35,074 nt of DNA from SAR324 cluster bacterium SAR324-CTD7B (GTDB taxonomy: Bacteria > SAR324 > NAC60-12). Location: assembly GCA_002082305.1 (NCBI GenBank), contig LSNO01000002.1:1-35074 (forward strand), in the 5' to 3' direction. The translations under genes and the position numbers were made by a program. Position 1 is the first letter of the stretch; every line of letters starts with the position of its first letter. Positions 23,910 to 33,650 of this stretch are shown piece after piece. Below the pieces are notes generated by a model. It was given only the letters and a program-made list of their open reading frames with translations, was not told where the DNA came from and did no database searches.

Positions 23910-25300
23910 CCGAGGCAAAAACCCAACACGTCCCCTGGACAACACTGACCCAGGAAGGGCACCTGTCTCGCATGTTGCTGCTTTGTTTCGGGGTTTGGCT
24001 CTACGCGGCGGATTCCACCCTGGTGGCCACAGTGATGCCGGTTGCCGTGGAGGACATCGGCGGGATACCCTACCTGAGTTGGACATATTCGCTCTACCAA
24101 CTCGGCTCCGTGGTGACTGGAGCCATCGCAGGCTTGATGGTACTCCGCACAGGGATTGCCCAAGCACAAATCCTGGCCGGAGTTATCTATGTTCTCGGTT
24201 GTGCCCTCAGCGGTTATGCTCCGGACATGCCCACCATGATCGTCGGTCGACTTTTGCAGGGCATGGGAGGAGGCGGATTGGTGTCAATTGCGTTCATCGG
24301 CGCATCCACACTGTTTCCGAAAAAACTGTGGGTACGGATTATCGCGGTGATTTCCGGAGTCTGGGGGGTGTCTTCCTTGTGCGGCCCGTTGATCGGTGGG
24401 TATTTTGTATCCGGGGGAAACTGGCGCGGAGCGTTTTGGGCGTTTGCGGCGCAGGGATTGGTAGCAGTGCTGGTGGCCCCACCGCTTTTAAGAAGGCAGT
24501 TTCAAACACAAAAGGAACAGACCCAGAGGATGCCCTTGGCACGGCTTTGCCTTTTAAGCGTCGCGGTGCTGGCAATCTGTCAAGCCGGGGTGATGACCTC
24601 CACCGGGGTCGCAAGCGTCTTATGTGCAGGAGGTGTCCTTCTGCTGCTGGCTTTTCTCAAGCTGGATGCGGACAGCGAGAACCGTATTTTTCCGCAAGGT
24701 GTCCTCAACCCCCGGACGGTCTCCGGATCCGGCCTGATGATGATGTCGGCTCTCTTCATGGCAACCATCGCGCTGACGGTCTATGGCCCCCTCCTCATGT
24801 ATATTATTTTTGGGGCAGAGCCTTTGGTAGCTGGTTATATCATTGCCTTGGAGTCACTGGGCTGGACCGTCGTAGCGATCAGCACGTCCGGTGTCAGTGG
24901 GCGAATTGAACCACGCCTGATCCGGCTGGGGTCGGTCTTGGTGAGCATTTCGATGGTGGGCTTGATATATGCTATGCCTTCAGGTCCGCTCTGGTTAATC
25001 GCCCTGCTTTCGACCATAATGGGCATGGGTTATGGCATGTCCTGGAGCTTCGTGTCCAAGCGCATCATCGCCAACGTTTCGGAAGCGGAGCGTACCCAGG
25101 CATCAGCGTCCATTCCCACGTTCATGCGGGTGTCGATGGCGTTGGGATCGGCCCTCAGCGGCATCATTGCCAACTTCTCAGGATTTTCCGAGGACAGCAG
25201 CGTGGAAGTTGCGCAGAACGTTGCGTTCTGGTGTTTCGCCGCTTTTGTCCCATTGATCCTGGTCGGTCTCTTCACCGCCTGGCGCGTCAGCCGAGAGTGA
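23906..25300 (+). CDS. MFS transporter, DHA2-like drug/H+ antiporter
   Basis: I start at ATG 23906 (MTEAKTQHVPW), which overlaps the remnant upstream as ATGA; the longer frame from 23861 covers that remnant. The 464-residue product has about 14 hydrophobic segments. ADSTLVATVMPVAVEDIGG (about residues 34-52) resembles motif D of DHA2 exporters, the GRLLQGMGGGGLVSIAF segment is helix-4-like, and SGVWGVSSLCGPLIGGY is the antiporter motif C region. Such proteins export drugs or metabolites by proton exchange. The gene is much GC-richer than the area: a sampled line, 24121-24180, has 36 G or C of 60, against about 28 of 60 at 26881. That suggests acquisition from elsewhere. Confidence 0.85.
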   Translation: MTEAKTQHVPWTTLTQEGHLSRMLLLCFGVWLYAADSTLVATVMPVAVEDIGGIPYLSWTYSLYQLGSVVTGAIAGLMVLRTGIAQAQILAGVIYVLGCALSGYAPDMPTMIVGRLLQGMGGGGLVSIAFIGASTLFPKKLWVRIIAVISGVWGVSSLCGPLIGGYFVSGGNWRGAFWAFAAQGLVAVLVAPPLLRRQFQTQKEQTQRMPLARLCLLSVAVLAICQAGVMTSTGVASVLCAGGVLLLLAFLKLDADSENRIFPQGVLNPRTVSGSGLMMMSALFMATIALTVYGPLLMYIIFGAEPLVAGYIIALESLGWTVVAISTSGVSGRIEPRLIRLGSVLVSISMVGLIYAMPSGPLWLIALLSTIMGMGYGMSWSFVSKRIIANVSEAERTQASASIPTFMRVSMALGSALSGIIANFSGFSEDSSVEVAQNVAFWCFAAFVPLILVGLFTAWRVSRE

Positions 25301-25402
25301 AGGAGTTCTGTTTTCGCTGTTGATTCAGCCTTTTCTTTCCTACCTTTTAATAATTTATCCAAAACCCCACAGAATCCCAAATTATAAAAATTGTTTGTAA
25401 AC

Positions 25403-26269
25403 TTACTTATCAGCCACAACGCATTGATTCTGAACACCCAATTTTTCAATACCAAGGCGCATCGTCTGACCTGCGCGGAGGTAGATTGGTTCTGGTTTCT
25501 GACCCAAACCGACTCCGGGCGGTGTTCCGGTAGAAATAATATCTCCGGAATGTAGCGTAAAAAACTGGCTCAGGTAATGAATCAGATGTGCGACACCGTA
25601 AACCATTGTGCGCGTATTGCCGTCCTGGTAGCGCTTCCTGTCGACTTCCAGCCAGAGATCCAAATTCTGCGGGTTCCCCACCTCGTCCGGAGTCACCAGC
25701 CAGGGCCCGGTAGGCCCGAAAGTGTCACAGCTCTTTCCCTTGACCCACTGACCTGAGCGTTCTATCTGGAATTCACGTTCGGAGACATCGTTGATAACGC
25801 AGTAGCCAGCAACATGATCAAGAGCTGAAGCTTCATCAACATATTTTGCCGGTTTCCCGATGACTACTCCAAGTTCGACTTCCCAGTCTGTTTTTACTGA
25901 ATTGCGTGGAATAATAACGTCATCATTCGGACCGCAGATTGCGCTGGTAGCCTTAGCGAAAATAATCGGTTCCGGCGGAATGGACATCCCTGTTTCTTTC
26001 GCATGATCGGAATAATTGAGACCAATGCAAATGAACTTGCCAACCTGCCCTACGCATGGGCCGAGACGCGGATTGCCTTCCACTTCAGGAAGCGATGCGG
26101 GGTCAGTGTTTCGCAGACGTTCAATGTTTTCAGGAAGTAGCGTTTCACCGGCAATGTCATCGACTATTCCGGAAAGGTCACGCAGAACCCCAGCTTCATC
26201 AAGCAGTCCGGGTTTTTCTTGCCCTCCGGAAGTTCCTGAGGTAGAAGTTTCATATCTAAGTAATTTCAT
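25403..26269 (-). CDS. FAA-family hydrolase (2,4-diketo-acid hydrolase type)
   Basis: The 288-residue protein belongs to the fumarylacetoacetate hydrolase superfamily: GKFICIGLNYSDHAKE, the metal site in KTDWEVELGVVIGK, the GYCVINDVSEREFQ segment, and TGTPPGVGLGQKP near the end. Members cleave or hydrate beta-keto acids in the cytoplasm with Mg2+. Directly upstream lies an SDR dehydrogenase resembling 2-keto-3-deoxy-L-fuconate dehydrogenase. In the non-phosphorylated L-fucose/L-rhamnose-type route this pair makes and then splits a 2,4-diketo-3-deoxy acid to pyruvate and lactate. That pathway assignment is inferred from the pair. An ureidoglycolate-lyase-like or other role remains possible. 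Confidence 0.87.
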   Translation of the reverse strand: MKLLRYETSTSGTSGGQEKPGLLDEAGVLRDLSGIVDDIAGETLLPENIERLRNTDPASLPEVEGNPRLGPCVGQVGKFICIGLNYSDHAKETGMSIPPEPIIFAKATSAICGPNDDVIIPRNSVKTDWEVELGVVIGKPAKYVDEASALDHVAGYCVINDVSEREFQIERSGQWVKGKSCDTFGPTGPWLVTPDEVGNPQNLDLWLEVDRKRYQDGNTRTMVYGVAHLIHYLSQFFTLHSGDIISTGTPPGVGLGQKPEPIYLRAGQTMRLGIEKLGVQNQCVVADK

Positions 26270-26299
26270 TGTCGTTTTAAATAAAGGTTAAGTTAACTT

Positions 26300-27055
<756 letters not shown>

Positions 27056-27107
27056 TCAAAATAATAATGAAAACTACAGAATTATATCTTTTTTGTTCTT
27101 CAATAAT

Positions 27108-27710
27108 CTATTCATAGTCGCCAAATCCAAATTCCTCACTTTTTGTTAATTCTCCAGAGGCAGTTGCTAAAATTTTTTGAAATATTATCGAACCCATTTC
27201 CTGAACATCCATGGTACCGTCTATGATTTCACCACAGTTCATATCCATGTCTTCAGTCATTCGAAAAAACATAGAAGAATTGGTGGCCAGCTTGAGGCTG
27301 GGGACCGGCTTACACCCAAAAACGGAACCTCTTCCGGTTGTGAAACAAACTACATTTGCTCCGGATGCAACTTGTCCTGTGACAGAAACAGGATCATATC
27401 CGGGAGAATCCATAAAAACCAAACCTTTTGTCTTGATTGGCTCTGCATATTGAATCACGTCCACTAACTCCGAAGTTCCACCTTTTGCAATGGCCCCCAA
27501 AGATTTCTCCAGGATTGTACTGATCCCCCGGCTTTATTGCCTGGAGACGGATTATTGTTGAGCGAGCCTTGATAGATTGCCACATAATTTTCCCACCAAT
27601 GAATTAAATCCATGAGAATGATCAATTGCGGTAAGTTCGCATTTCGAATCGGCTTGGATGCACTCGATATGGCGTAACCCGATCAATACCGCACCTACGA
27701 TGGTAATCTT
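27108..27710 (-). pseudogene. Decayed UxaA/GarD-type sugar-acid dehydratase
   Basis: Pieces of an altronate/galactarate-type dehydratase can be read on the minus strand in three frames. The last part (about 27524-27108) is intact: STILEKSLGAIAKGGTSEL..., then MDSPGYDPVSVTGQVASGAN, FTTGRGSVFGCKPVPS and the C-terminus. Before it, in another frame, comes LIHWWENYVAIYQGSLNNNP followed by SPGNKAGG. The two meet at a run of five C (27525-27529), where one missing base would restore the frame. Further up, KITIVGAVLIGLRHIECIQ recalls the earlier GLGCE region, with about 100 residues apparently missing between. The N-terminal half is absent. It belongs between the permease and SDR genes, where a live dehydratase would feed the SDR. 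Confidence 0.75.
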
Positions 27711-27741
27711 GCTTAGTTCATACCGGCGTTTCTAATACTCT

Positions 27742-28632
27742 CTACTTAACCGCTCCAGTTGAAAGTCCTTTGACAATATAACTTTCAAGGAAAACACCGA
27801 TAATTGCCAGTGGTGCAATTGCGGCTGTAGAGAGTGCCGCCATCGACCACCAATTGATCCCCTGTGATCCTGTTTGACTGGCCACCATGACAGGTAAAGT
27901 TTTTGCGTCCGCACTCGTCAACAGAGCGGCAAAAAAGTATTCGTTCCAGGACAAAACAAGACAGAGGATAAAAGCTGCCACCATTCCCGGAAACGAAATT
28001 GGTAAGACGATGCGCATGAAAACGCCCCAAACATTGAGACCATCGACCAGCCCTGCTTCTTCCAGTTCAATTGGAATTGTACTAAATTGATCCCGCATGA
28101 TCCAGATTACTATTGGCAAAACCATGAGTGCATAGAGCATGACCAGACCAATAGTTGAATCGAGCAATGCCAACTCACGATAAAGTACTAAAAACGGTAG
28201 GGCCAGTACAACCGGAGGAAGAATCATCTGGGACAGAAAGAAAAACGAGATGTCTGAATTTTTGACAAATCCTAACTTATATTGGAAACGACTGAGTCCA
28301 TATGCCGCAAGTGAACCCAGCATTACTGCAAGTATGGATGCACTTACGGAAGTAATTACGCTGTTAAAAAATCTTTTCAGGAACTCTTCCCGAACTGTAG
28401 AAATTTGAAAAATTGTTTCCGGAGATAAACCCAGTGAACGAAAACCGATCCATTTTGGTGTAAAGTCAATCCATGGAATCAGGTGACCTTGTGTAACACT
28501 GACTGCGGTTTTGAAGGATGTCGTGATAGTCCAATAAATGGGAAACAAACACAAAAAGGCCCAAAACAAAAGTGCGCCATAAATCAGGATGCGATATATA
28601 ACGAGGTTTACACCTGGCGAAGATTGATTCAT
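27742..28632 (-). CDS. ABC sugar transporter permease (MalG type)
   Basis: This 296-residue inner-membrane protein has 6 hydrophobic segments and the cytoplasmic EAA loop EEAGLVDGLNVWGVFMRIVL (about residues 188-207), which docks to the ATPase. It belongs to the CUT1 family of carbohydrate importers. Its start overlaps the MalF-type stop by ATGA (28632-28629), so the two are translated together. Partners are the MalF-type permease and the Tat-exported binding protein upstream. No ATPase gene is in this operon within the window; an ATPase encoded elsewhere must serve it if it works. Confidence 0.9.
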   Translation of the reverse strand: MNQSSPGVNLVIYRILIYGALLFWAFLCLFPIYWTITTSFKTAVSVTQGHLIPWIDFTPKWIGFRSLGLSPETIFQISTVREEFLKRFFNSVITSVSASILAVMLGSLAAYGLSRFQYKLGFVKNSDISFFFLSQMILPPVVLALPFLVLYRELALLDSTIGLVMLYALMVLPIVIWIMRDQFSTIPIELEEAGLVDGLNVWGVFMRIVLPISFPGMVAAFILCLVLSWNEYFFAALLTSADAKTLPVMVASQTGSQGINWWSMAALSTAAIAPLAIIGVFLESYIVKGLSTGAVK

Positions 28633-29720
28633 GTAACTTTTTGCATCCAGCGGTCAATAAGTTTTAACATTAGCGTCATAAGTATGATGATAATAATCAG
28701 ATAAACGACAGCCATCATGGTTCCGTAGCCTACATTTGAGCGGTCTCGATATTCACGGAAAATAAAACTGGTGACCGTGTCCGTAGCCCCACCCGGACCT
28801 CCGGAAGTGACGTTAATGACAACATCCGCCAATTTTAATTTGAAAATAATCCGGATAACAGTTGCCGTTATGCTGACGGGAAGCATCAACGGGAAAGTGA
28901 TTTTCCAGAAATGTTGCCATCCGGTTGCACCATCAATTTTTGCGGCTTCATTGACTTCTTTCGGCAAGGCCTGCAAACCGGCAAGTAGCATAATCATCAT
29001 AAACGGAATGAAAGTCCAGGCATCTAAAACCATAATGCTAAAACGCGCAATTTCCGGAGACGAAAAGAAAGCCGGACTTTCCCAACCCAAGTGACGCGCG
29101 AGAGTCGCCGCCGGGCCAAAACGATATTCCATCAATGATTTTCCGAGCATCCAACTCACTGCAACAGGGCTGAGCATCAAAGGCATGAGAAATACCACCC
29201 GAAAGAATTTTCTGGCCACGATTTGTGAGTTGAGCAACAGTGCCAGTCCAAAAGCAATGGCGTACTCAAATAGGATTGCAACCAAATAATAGACCATGTT
29301 CAACATGGAATTCCAATAATATTCATCCACAAGAAGAGCCCGGAAGTTATCCAGTCCATTGAATTTTTGACCTTCAAAGGCACTCAAGTTCCAATCGTGT
29401 AGAGAAATGTAAACGCTGAAAATCAGCGGGAAAATCACCATTGCAATCGTGAAAAGAAAGGCTGGCAGGACAAAAAGTGCACGTTGACCACGATCGCCTT
29501 TGATGAGGAGTATCCCCCAGCAGAGGGCTATTGACCAAAGAAGATATGCATAAAGGGTAGGACGCCAGTTCTCAAAGCCTAAAGTAATGGTATCAGTCTT
29601 GTATAAAATCTGAATCAGGAACAATGCGACTAGTAGAATAGTTGCAATGAAAATAATTACCCGTCCCAGAGTTTTCTGTTGAGCAGGAACGTGATCTGTG
29701 CCGATGTAAGTGGTGGTCAT
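28629..29720 (-). CDS. ABC sugar transporter permease (MalF type)
   Basis: I start at ATG 29720 (MTTTYIGTDHVPAQQ); the longer frame to 29846 adds an unlikely leader with phenylalanines and no membrane logic. The product of 363 residues has about 8 membrane segments, including two extra N-terminal ones as in many CUT1 MalF proteins, and the EAA loop NEAAKIDGATGWQHFWKITF (about residue 265). It pairs with the MalG-type protein through an ATGA overlap. The binding-protein gene ends 160 bases upstream of this start. The imported sugar is not readable; the neighbouring SDR, FAA hydrolase and broken sugar-acid dehydratase suggest a deoxysugar or sugar acid. Confidence 0.88.
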   Translation of the reverse strand: MTTTYIGTDHVPAQQKTLGRVIIFIATILLVALFLIQILYKTDTITLGFENWRPTLYAYLLWSIALCWGILLIKGDRGQRALFVLPAFLFTIAMVIFPLIFSVYISLHDWNLSAFEGQKFNGLDNFRALLVDEYYWNSMLNMVYYLVAILFEYAIAFGLALLLNSQIVARKFFRVVFLMPLMLSPVAVSWMLGKSLMEYRFGPAATLARHLGWESPAFFSSPEIARFSIMVLDAWTFIPFMMIMLLAGLQALPKEVNEAAKIDGATGWQHFWKITFPLMLPVSITATVIRIIFKLKLADVVINVTSGGPGGATDTVTSFIFREYRDRSNVGYGTMMAVVYLIIIIILMTLMLKLIDRWMQKVT

Positions 29721-29880
29721 CTTAAAGTTTGCAAGCAAATACTGATGAGTATTTGTGAATAAGAATGCTGAGCTGTATTCAGCTTTTATAATTTGGTGAA
29801 GAAATAAGGGAAGCGGGAAAGACCGGCGATTTTTACTTTGAACCACCGGTCAAACCATTACCTGTTATCGCATGATCTAA

Positions 29881-31539
29881 CTACAAACCAAGTGAGGCGC
29901 GGTAGAGAGCAACTTGCTTTTTCCTGCCAATTTGGTCAGTAAGTTTCTCCCAGGCCGCCGCAATGTTATTTGCTCCGGTCTGGGCATCATACTTACCGGC
30001 ATAAATTTTTGACAACTCATCTTCGGCAACGCTGTAGTACTGAAAGATCCCCGGAATTCGAGGCTCAATCGCTGCATTTGGATGGTTGTAGGAGTTGGAC
30101 TCTGACTCCAAATAAGACGTGATAAATGCTTTATCATATCCTGCATTAACCCACTCATCAATATTGAAGTGACTGTTGCGATACGGTTGGAATCCAGACG
30201 GATAGGCAGAAGCCCAAAGAGAGATATCTTTTCCTCCAAGATGAGCAGCGGCACTCCAGGCGGCTTTACGCTTTTTTGAGTTACTATCAACGCGAGCCAT
30301 AACATACACTCCCCAGCCAATATAGGCCATATTTGGAGCATAGTTGGGTCCGCCGGGCAGCGTATCCCATCTGCCTGTTTTTGAATTATAGACATCGTCA
30401 GATCCTGGCAGAATGTCGAAACCGACAACGTCACCAACGACAGACCCGTCACTGGTTTTTGCCATGGAACCTACATCACCCCACCAGGAAAGCATCGAGC
30501 CTGTTCCAGCAAGAAACTGCTGAAAAGCGGTTGTGCCTGGGTCTGCATTCAGTTGGTTTGCAGGTTGGGAAGGCAGAACATCAATGACATCCTGAATTGC
30601 TCTTACCCATGCTGGATTATTAACACGTGGTTTCATTGTATCTGCATCAAACAACCATGCAGGATCATTGGGATGCTTGGCATAGGCTGTAGCACGACTG
30701 GCCAGGAAGTAGAAACCAAAACCACCCCAGCCCTTGCAGGGATCAAGATAACCGACAGCATCTCCCCCGAAAGTCGGGTCTTTTTTGCCTTTGAGGAATT
30801 TACTGACTTCCTGAACTTTCTGCCATGTTTTTGGTACGCCCCATGCGCCCTTGTGCCCTTCAGCTTTCCAGGCAGCAGCAAAACCTGCATCTTTAAAATA
30901 ATCGGCCCGGTAATTGAAATTGTGGCAATCGCCGTCAATCGAAATCCGATAGGTTTTTCCATTCCATGTTCCAACGGGAGCTTTCAGATAATCGACATAA
31001 TCATCCATTTCTATTTGCTCTTTGACCCAATTTGGCATTTCGGAGGCAAGTCCTTTACCGCAGACGTCGCCTTCGAAAGGCGCCCCCATTTCCAAAATAT
31101 CAAAGTCCACCGTTTTAGTTGCAATGGATTGTTGCAGACGTGCATTGTAGTCTGCCTGTGCCAGATCAATCCATTTTATTTTTGCACCCGTATACTTCTC
31201 CCAAGGTTTCAGAAATCCTCTGAACAGGAAGTTGTGCAAATTCTGATTGTTCAGTCCCATGAAGGTTAATTCGACACCGTCAAATTCACCCTTTGAAACT
31301 CGTGTCTTTGTCGGATTAAGGCACAGTGCACCGACTTTCTGCCAGTCTGAATCTGTAGGCGACCCTTTACCTACTCCGGGTATTCTCAGGATGTCTCTCC
31401 TGACGTTTGCAGCCGATGCACTCTTGGGAAAGAGTCCGAGTCCTGCACCTGAACCGGCTGCAATTACGCTTGCTCCAGCTACAACCGTCGATGCGTCTTT
31501 AACAAACTGACGACGGTTTATTTTTTTCTTGCTTTTCAT
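29881..31539 (-). CDS. Tat-exported ABC solute-binding protein (family 1)
   Basis: The 552-residue protein opens with a twin-arginine signal (NRRQFVKDAS, Arg9-Arg10, then a hydrophobic VVAGASVIAAGSGAGLG and an Ala-x-Ala cut near ASAA). The mature part is a family 1 extracellular solute-binding protein of the large CUT1 kind (LTFMGLNNQNLHNFLFRGFL, WIDLAQADYNARLQQSIATK, GWGGFGFYFLASRATAY). AGGAG lies just before the ATG. It delivers sugar to the MalF/MalG pair. The size, about 100 residues above MalE, and Tat export fit binding proteins for glycerol-type or complex sugars that fold in the cytoplasm. Three hairpins lie upstream. Confidence 0.9.
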   Translation of the reverse strand: MKSKKKINRRQFVKDASTVVAGASVIAAGSGAGLGLFPKSASAANVRRDILRIPGVGKGSPTDSDWQKVGALCLNPTKTRVSKGEFDGVELTFMGLNNQNLHNFLFRGFLKPWEKYTGAKIKWIDLAQADYNARLQQSIATKTVDFDILEMGAPFEGDVCGKGLASEMPNWVKEQIEMDDYVDYLKAPVGTWNGKTYRISIDGDCHNFNYRADYFKDAGFAAAWKAEGHKGAWGVPKTWQKVQEVSKFLKGKKDPTFGGDAVGYLDPCKGWGGFGFYFLASRATAYAKHPNDPAWLFDADTMKPRVNNPAWVRAIQDVIDVLPSQPANQLNADPGTTAFQQFLAGTGSMLSWWGDVGSMAKTSDGSVVGDVVGFDILPGSDDVYNSKTGRWDTLPGGPNYAPNMAYIGWGVYVMARVDSNSKKRKAAWSAAAHLGGKDISLWASAYPSGFQPYRNSHFNIDEWVNAGYDKAFITSYLESESNSYNHPNAAIEPRIPGIFQYYSVAEDELSKIYAGKYDAQTGANNIAAAWEKLTDQIGRKKQVALYRASLGL

Positions 31540-31635
31540 CTTGCTCCTATTAAATTAAAACTAACAATCATTTGCAGTACCGGACAGTACATTTTGCAGA
31601 AGGCAAAATATGACACAAATGTTTGCTCAAAACCA

Positions 31636-31707
31636 CTTCTCCGCTAAGCGCAGAAGCGTAAAACCAATCGCAATGCGATTGGATAACAACCGGACAACCC
31701 GGTTGTT
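31636..31707 (-). repeat. Cluster of three adjacent hairpins
   Basis: Three different stem-loops stand in a row between the aminopeptidase and binding-protein genes: CTTCTCCGC/GCGCAGAAG (31636-31656, one mismatch, loop TAA), CCAATCGC/GCGATTGG (31664-31682, loop AAT) and AACAACCGG/CCGGTTGTT (31685-31707, loop ACAAC). On the minus strand the first two are followed by short T-runs, so they may end the upstream transcript or protect mRNA ends. Confidence 0.65.
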
Positions 31708-31760
31708 AAAGGCTTAAAGTTTTAGTTTTCTCCCAAGTATAAATATAATTGTGTACCACG

Positions 31761-32831
31761 CTACATCAAAAACTGACCTTTTTCAATGAATTTTTTCCCA
31801 TCCAGATACAGCACACCTTCTTCCCGTAAATCTTTAATAAGATCCCAGTGAAAAGCGGATTGATTAATTCCGCCACATTCCGGATAAGCTCGTCCCAGAG
31901 CTATATGAACAGTCCCGCCTATCTTTTCATCAAAAAGCAAATCATAACAGTAGCGACTGATTCCGTAATTTGCACCAACTCCAAACTCGCCAATTCTCTT
32001 GGCACCATCGTCCATTTCAAGGAGTTCCAGGAGTAGTGCTTCGTTCTTGTTGGCAGAAGCCTCCACCACTTCGCCCTTAGAAAAACGCAAACGGATACCT
32101 TCGATAAACTGTCCGGCAAAAACTGCGGGAAATTCAAATGTAATGTATCCTTCCGCACTGTCATCTGTCGGAGCGGTATAGATTTCACCACCGGGCATGT
32201 TAATGTGTCCGTCGTCAATCAGGTATTTTCGTCCTGTTGTTTTGAAACTGAGATCAGTACCCGTGCCGACAATTCGAACCTCTTCCGTAGTTTGCATGAA
32301 CTCCCTGATTGCATCGTATCGTTTGCTTTCTTCCTGCCAGTCAAGCAGTGTTGCATCGAAGAAAAACTCCATCATTTCGTCTGTACTCAATTCTGCCTGT
32401 TGGGCAAATGCAGCGTTGGGAACCCGTACCAGGACCCAGCGGGTTTTTTCGGTTCGTAAGGCAGAAACTTTGCCTAAAGATTTCCGGAAAGCTGTAATTC
32501 TTTCAGGTTTTATTCCGTTCAGTTCATGAGGGTTAGCTGCACCACGTAATCCAATGTAAACATCTGCCCACTGCATCCCTTTTTGCTGAAGCTCATGTGC
32601 GCTATCGAATTGTTCAGGGTCACCGCCTTGCATCAGATCCCGCTGGAGCAGGGTGGACTGAAATTCAATATGAGGATGGGCACCAACCTTTATCACCGCT
32701 GAATGTACGGCCCGTGCCAGAGGCCAGGTGTCTGTTTCCATCATAGTGATCAGAACACGCTCTCCTGGACCGGTCGAGGTCGAGTAATTTACCAGAATAT
32801 CAGCAAGTTGTTCCCAGCGAGAATCAAGCAT
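31761..32831 (-). CDS. M29-family aminopeptidase (thermophilic aminopeptidase type)
   Basis: The 356-residue protein has the two-metal site of peptidase family M29: NMPGGEIYTAP with a metal Glu (about residue 214), RIGEFGVGAN with a second Glu (about 280), and GTVHIALGRAYPECGG plus SAFHWDLIKDLR with His and Asp ligands near the C-terminus. Length is slightly short but the core is complete. These are cytosolic dimeric metallo-aminopeptidases of low specificity. Placement between a BtpA-family gene and a sugar ABC importer is unusual, and the enzyme may cleave an amide of an imported amino sugar conjugate or peptide. That is only a guess. Confidence 0.88.
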   Translation of the reverse strand: MLDSRWEQLADILVNYSTSTGPGERVLITMMETDTWPLARAVHSAVIKVGAHPHIEFQSTLLQRDLMQGGDPEQFDSAHELQQKGMQWADVYIGLRGAANPHELNGIKPERITAFRKSLGKVSALRTEKTRWVLVRVPNAAFAQQAELSTDEMMEFFFDATLLDWQEESKRYDAIREFMQTTEEVRIVGTGTDLSFKTTGRKYLIDDGHINMPGGEIYTAPTDDSAEGYITFEFPAVFAGQFIEGIRLRFSKGEVVEASANKNEALLLELLEMDDGAKRIGEFGVGANYGISRYCYDLLFDEKIGGTVHIALGRAYPECGGINQSAFHWDLIKDLREEGVLYLDGKKFIEKGQFLM

Positions 32832-32849
32832 AAAAACGGTTTTGAAAAA

Positions 32850-33650
32850 TCAGTGTAAAGTTTCAACTTTATCCATAAATTTCCGGACTCGCTCCGGATC
32901 AACAGCACTCCAAGTATCGCCGTTATGTTTGAGGTGCGAGCCGATGACGCACCCGTCGGTGAGCGAAAAAATTTCGGCAACAGTGTCGATGGTTACTCCG
33001 GTATTGGCTAATAACGGTGTGTCCGGAAGGGCCTCACGGACTTCTCTCAATTCTGTTTGATTTACGCCCATTCCGGTCATTGGCCCGGAAACACAAATCA
33101 CATCGGCCTTTGAGGAAAACACCGCACTTTTGGCCTTGACGGCTAAAGGCCTGGTATCAAGTGAGGTGGCAAATTCTGCATTGATATTGAAAAGCATTTG
33201 CAAATCGGAACGTCCTTGTGAGGCCCTCAAACGCGCAGCTCCGGCACAGTCCGGTGCCCAAAGTCCCATGTCAGAGGCATAAACACCCGTGAATATTTCA
33301 CGTGCAAAACTGGCTTCGGTCGCAACTGCTAAAGCCACTGTAGCTACTGGATCCCACAGATAATTCACGCCGAATGGAACCTTTATAATTGATTTAACCT
33401 GCCCTATAACTGAGGCAAGTGCCGACAATCCTTCAGGTGGAGCCTTGAGTACATACGGACGATCGAACTCGTTGCCAAACATTACAGCATCTACTCCACC
33501 TGATTGCAAGGCTTCAAGATCGGCGATTACGGAAGCGATAATTTTCGTCATTCCGGAGGCTGCATCATAATCCGGAGAACCAGGCAAGGCCGGAATATGC
33601 ACCATGGCCACCACAGTTTTACGGCCAAATTGTATGATTTTTTCAGACAT
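32850..33650 (-). CDS. BtpA/SgcQ-family TIM-barrel protein
   Basis: This 266-residue protein is of the BtpA family, whose members include BtpA (photosystem I biogenesis) and SgcQ of a cryptic E. coli sugar operon. Segments that fit are VVAMVHIPALPGSPDYD (about residues 13-29), GGVDAVMFGNEFDRPY, PFGVNYLWDP and the C-terminal CVIGSHLKHNGDTWSAVD. The fold is expected to be a TIM-barrel; the reaction is not established. Genes of this family often travel with sugar transport and kinase genes, as here (FGGY kinase on one side by 1 base, aminopeptidase on the other by 19). The role is probably in sugar handling. Confidence 0.85.
   Translation of the reverse strand: MSEKIIQFGRKTVVAMVHIPALPGSPDYDAASGMTKIIASVIADLEALQSGGVDAVMFGNEFDRPYVLKAPPEGLSALASVIGQVKSIIKVPFGVNYLWDPVATVALAVATEASFAREIFTGVYASDMGLWAPDCAGAARLRASQGRSDLQMLFNINAEFATSLDTRPLAVKAKSAVFSSKADVICVSGPMTGMGVNQTELREVREALPDTPLLANTGVTIDTVAEIFSLTDGCVIGSHLKHNGDTWSAVDPERVRKFMDKVETLH

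Noticed and set aside
23848..24909. Long 353-codon frame inside the MFS gene (plus, shifted)
   Set aside because: It is rich in Arg, Gly and His with no domain pattern, as expected from an out-of-frame reading of a GC-rich gene; the MFS frame has membrane helices and motifs.
30553..31269. 238-codon plus frame opposite the binding-protein gene
   Set aside because: The minus strand encodes a complete solute-binding protein with Tat signal; the plus frame is Cys- and Ile-rich antisense without known motifs.
31636..31707. CRISPR-like array
   Set aside because: The three stems differ in sequence and there are no equal repeats with spacers.
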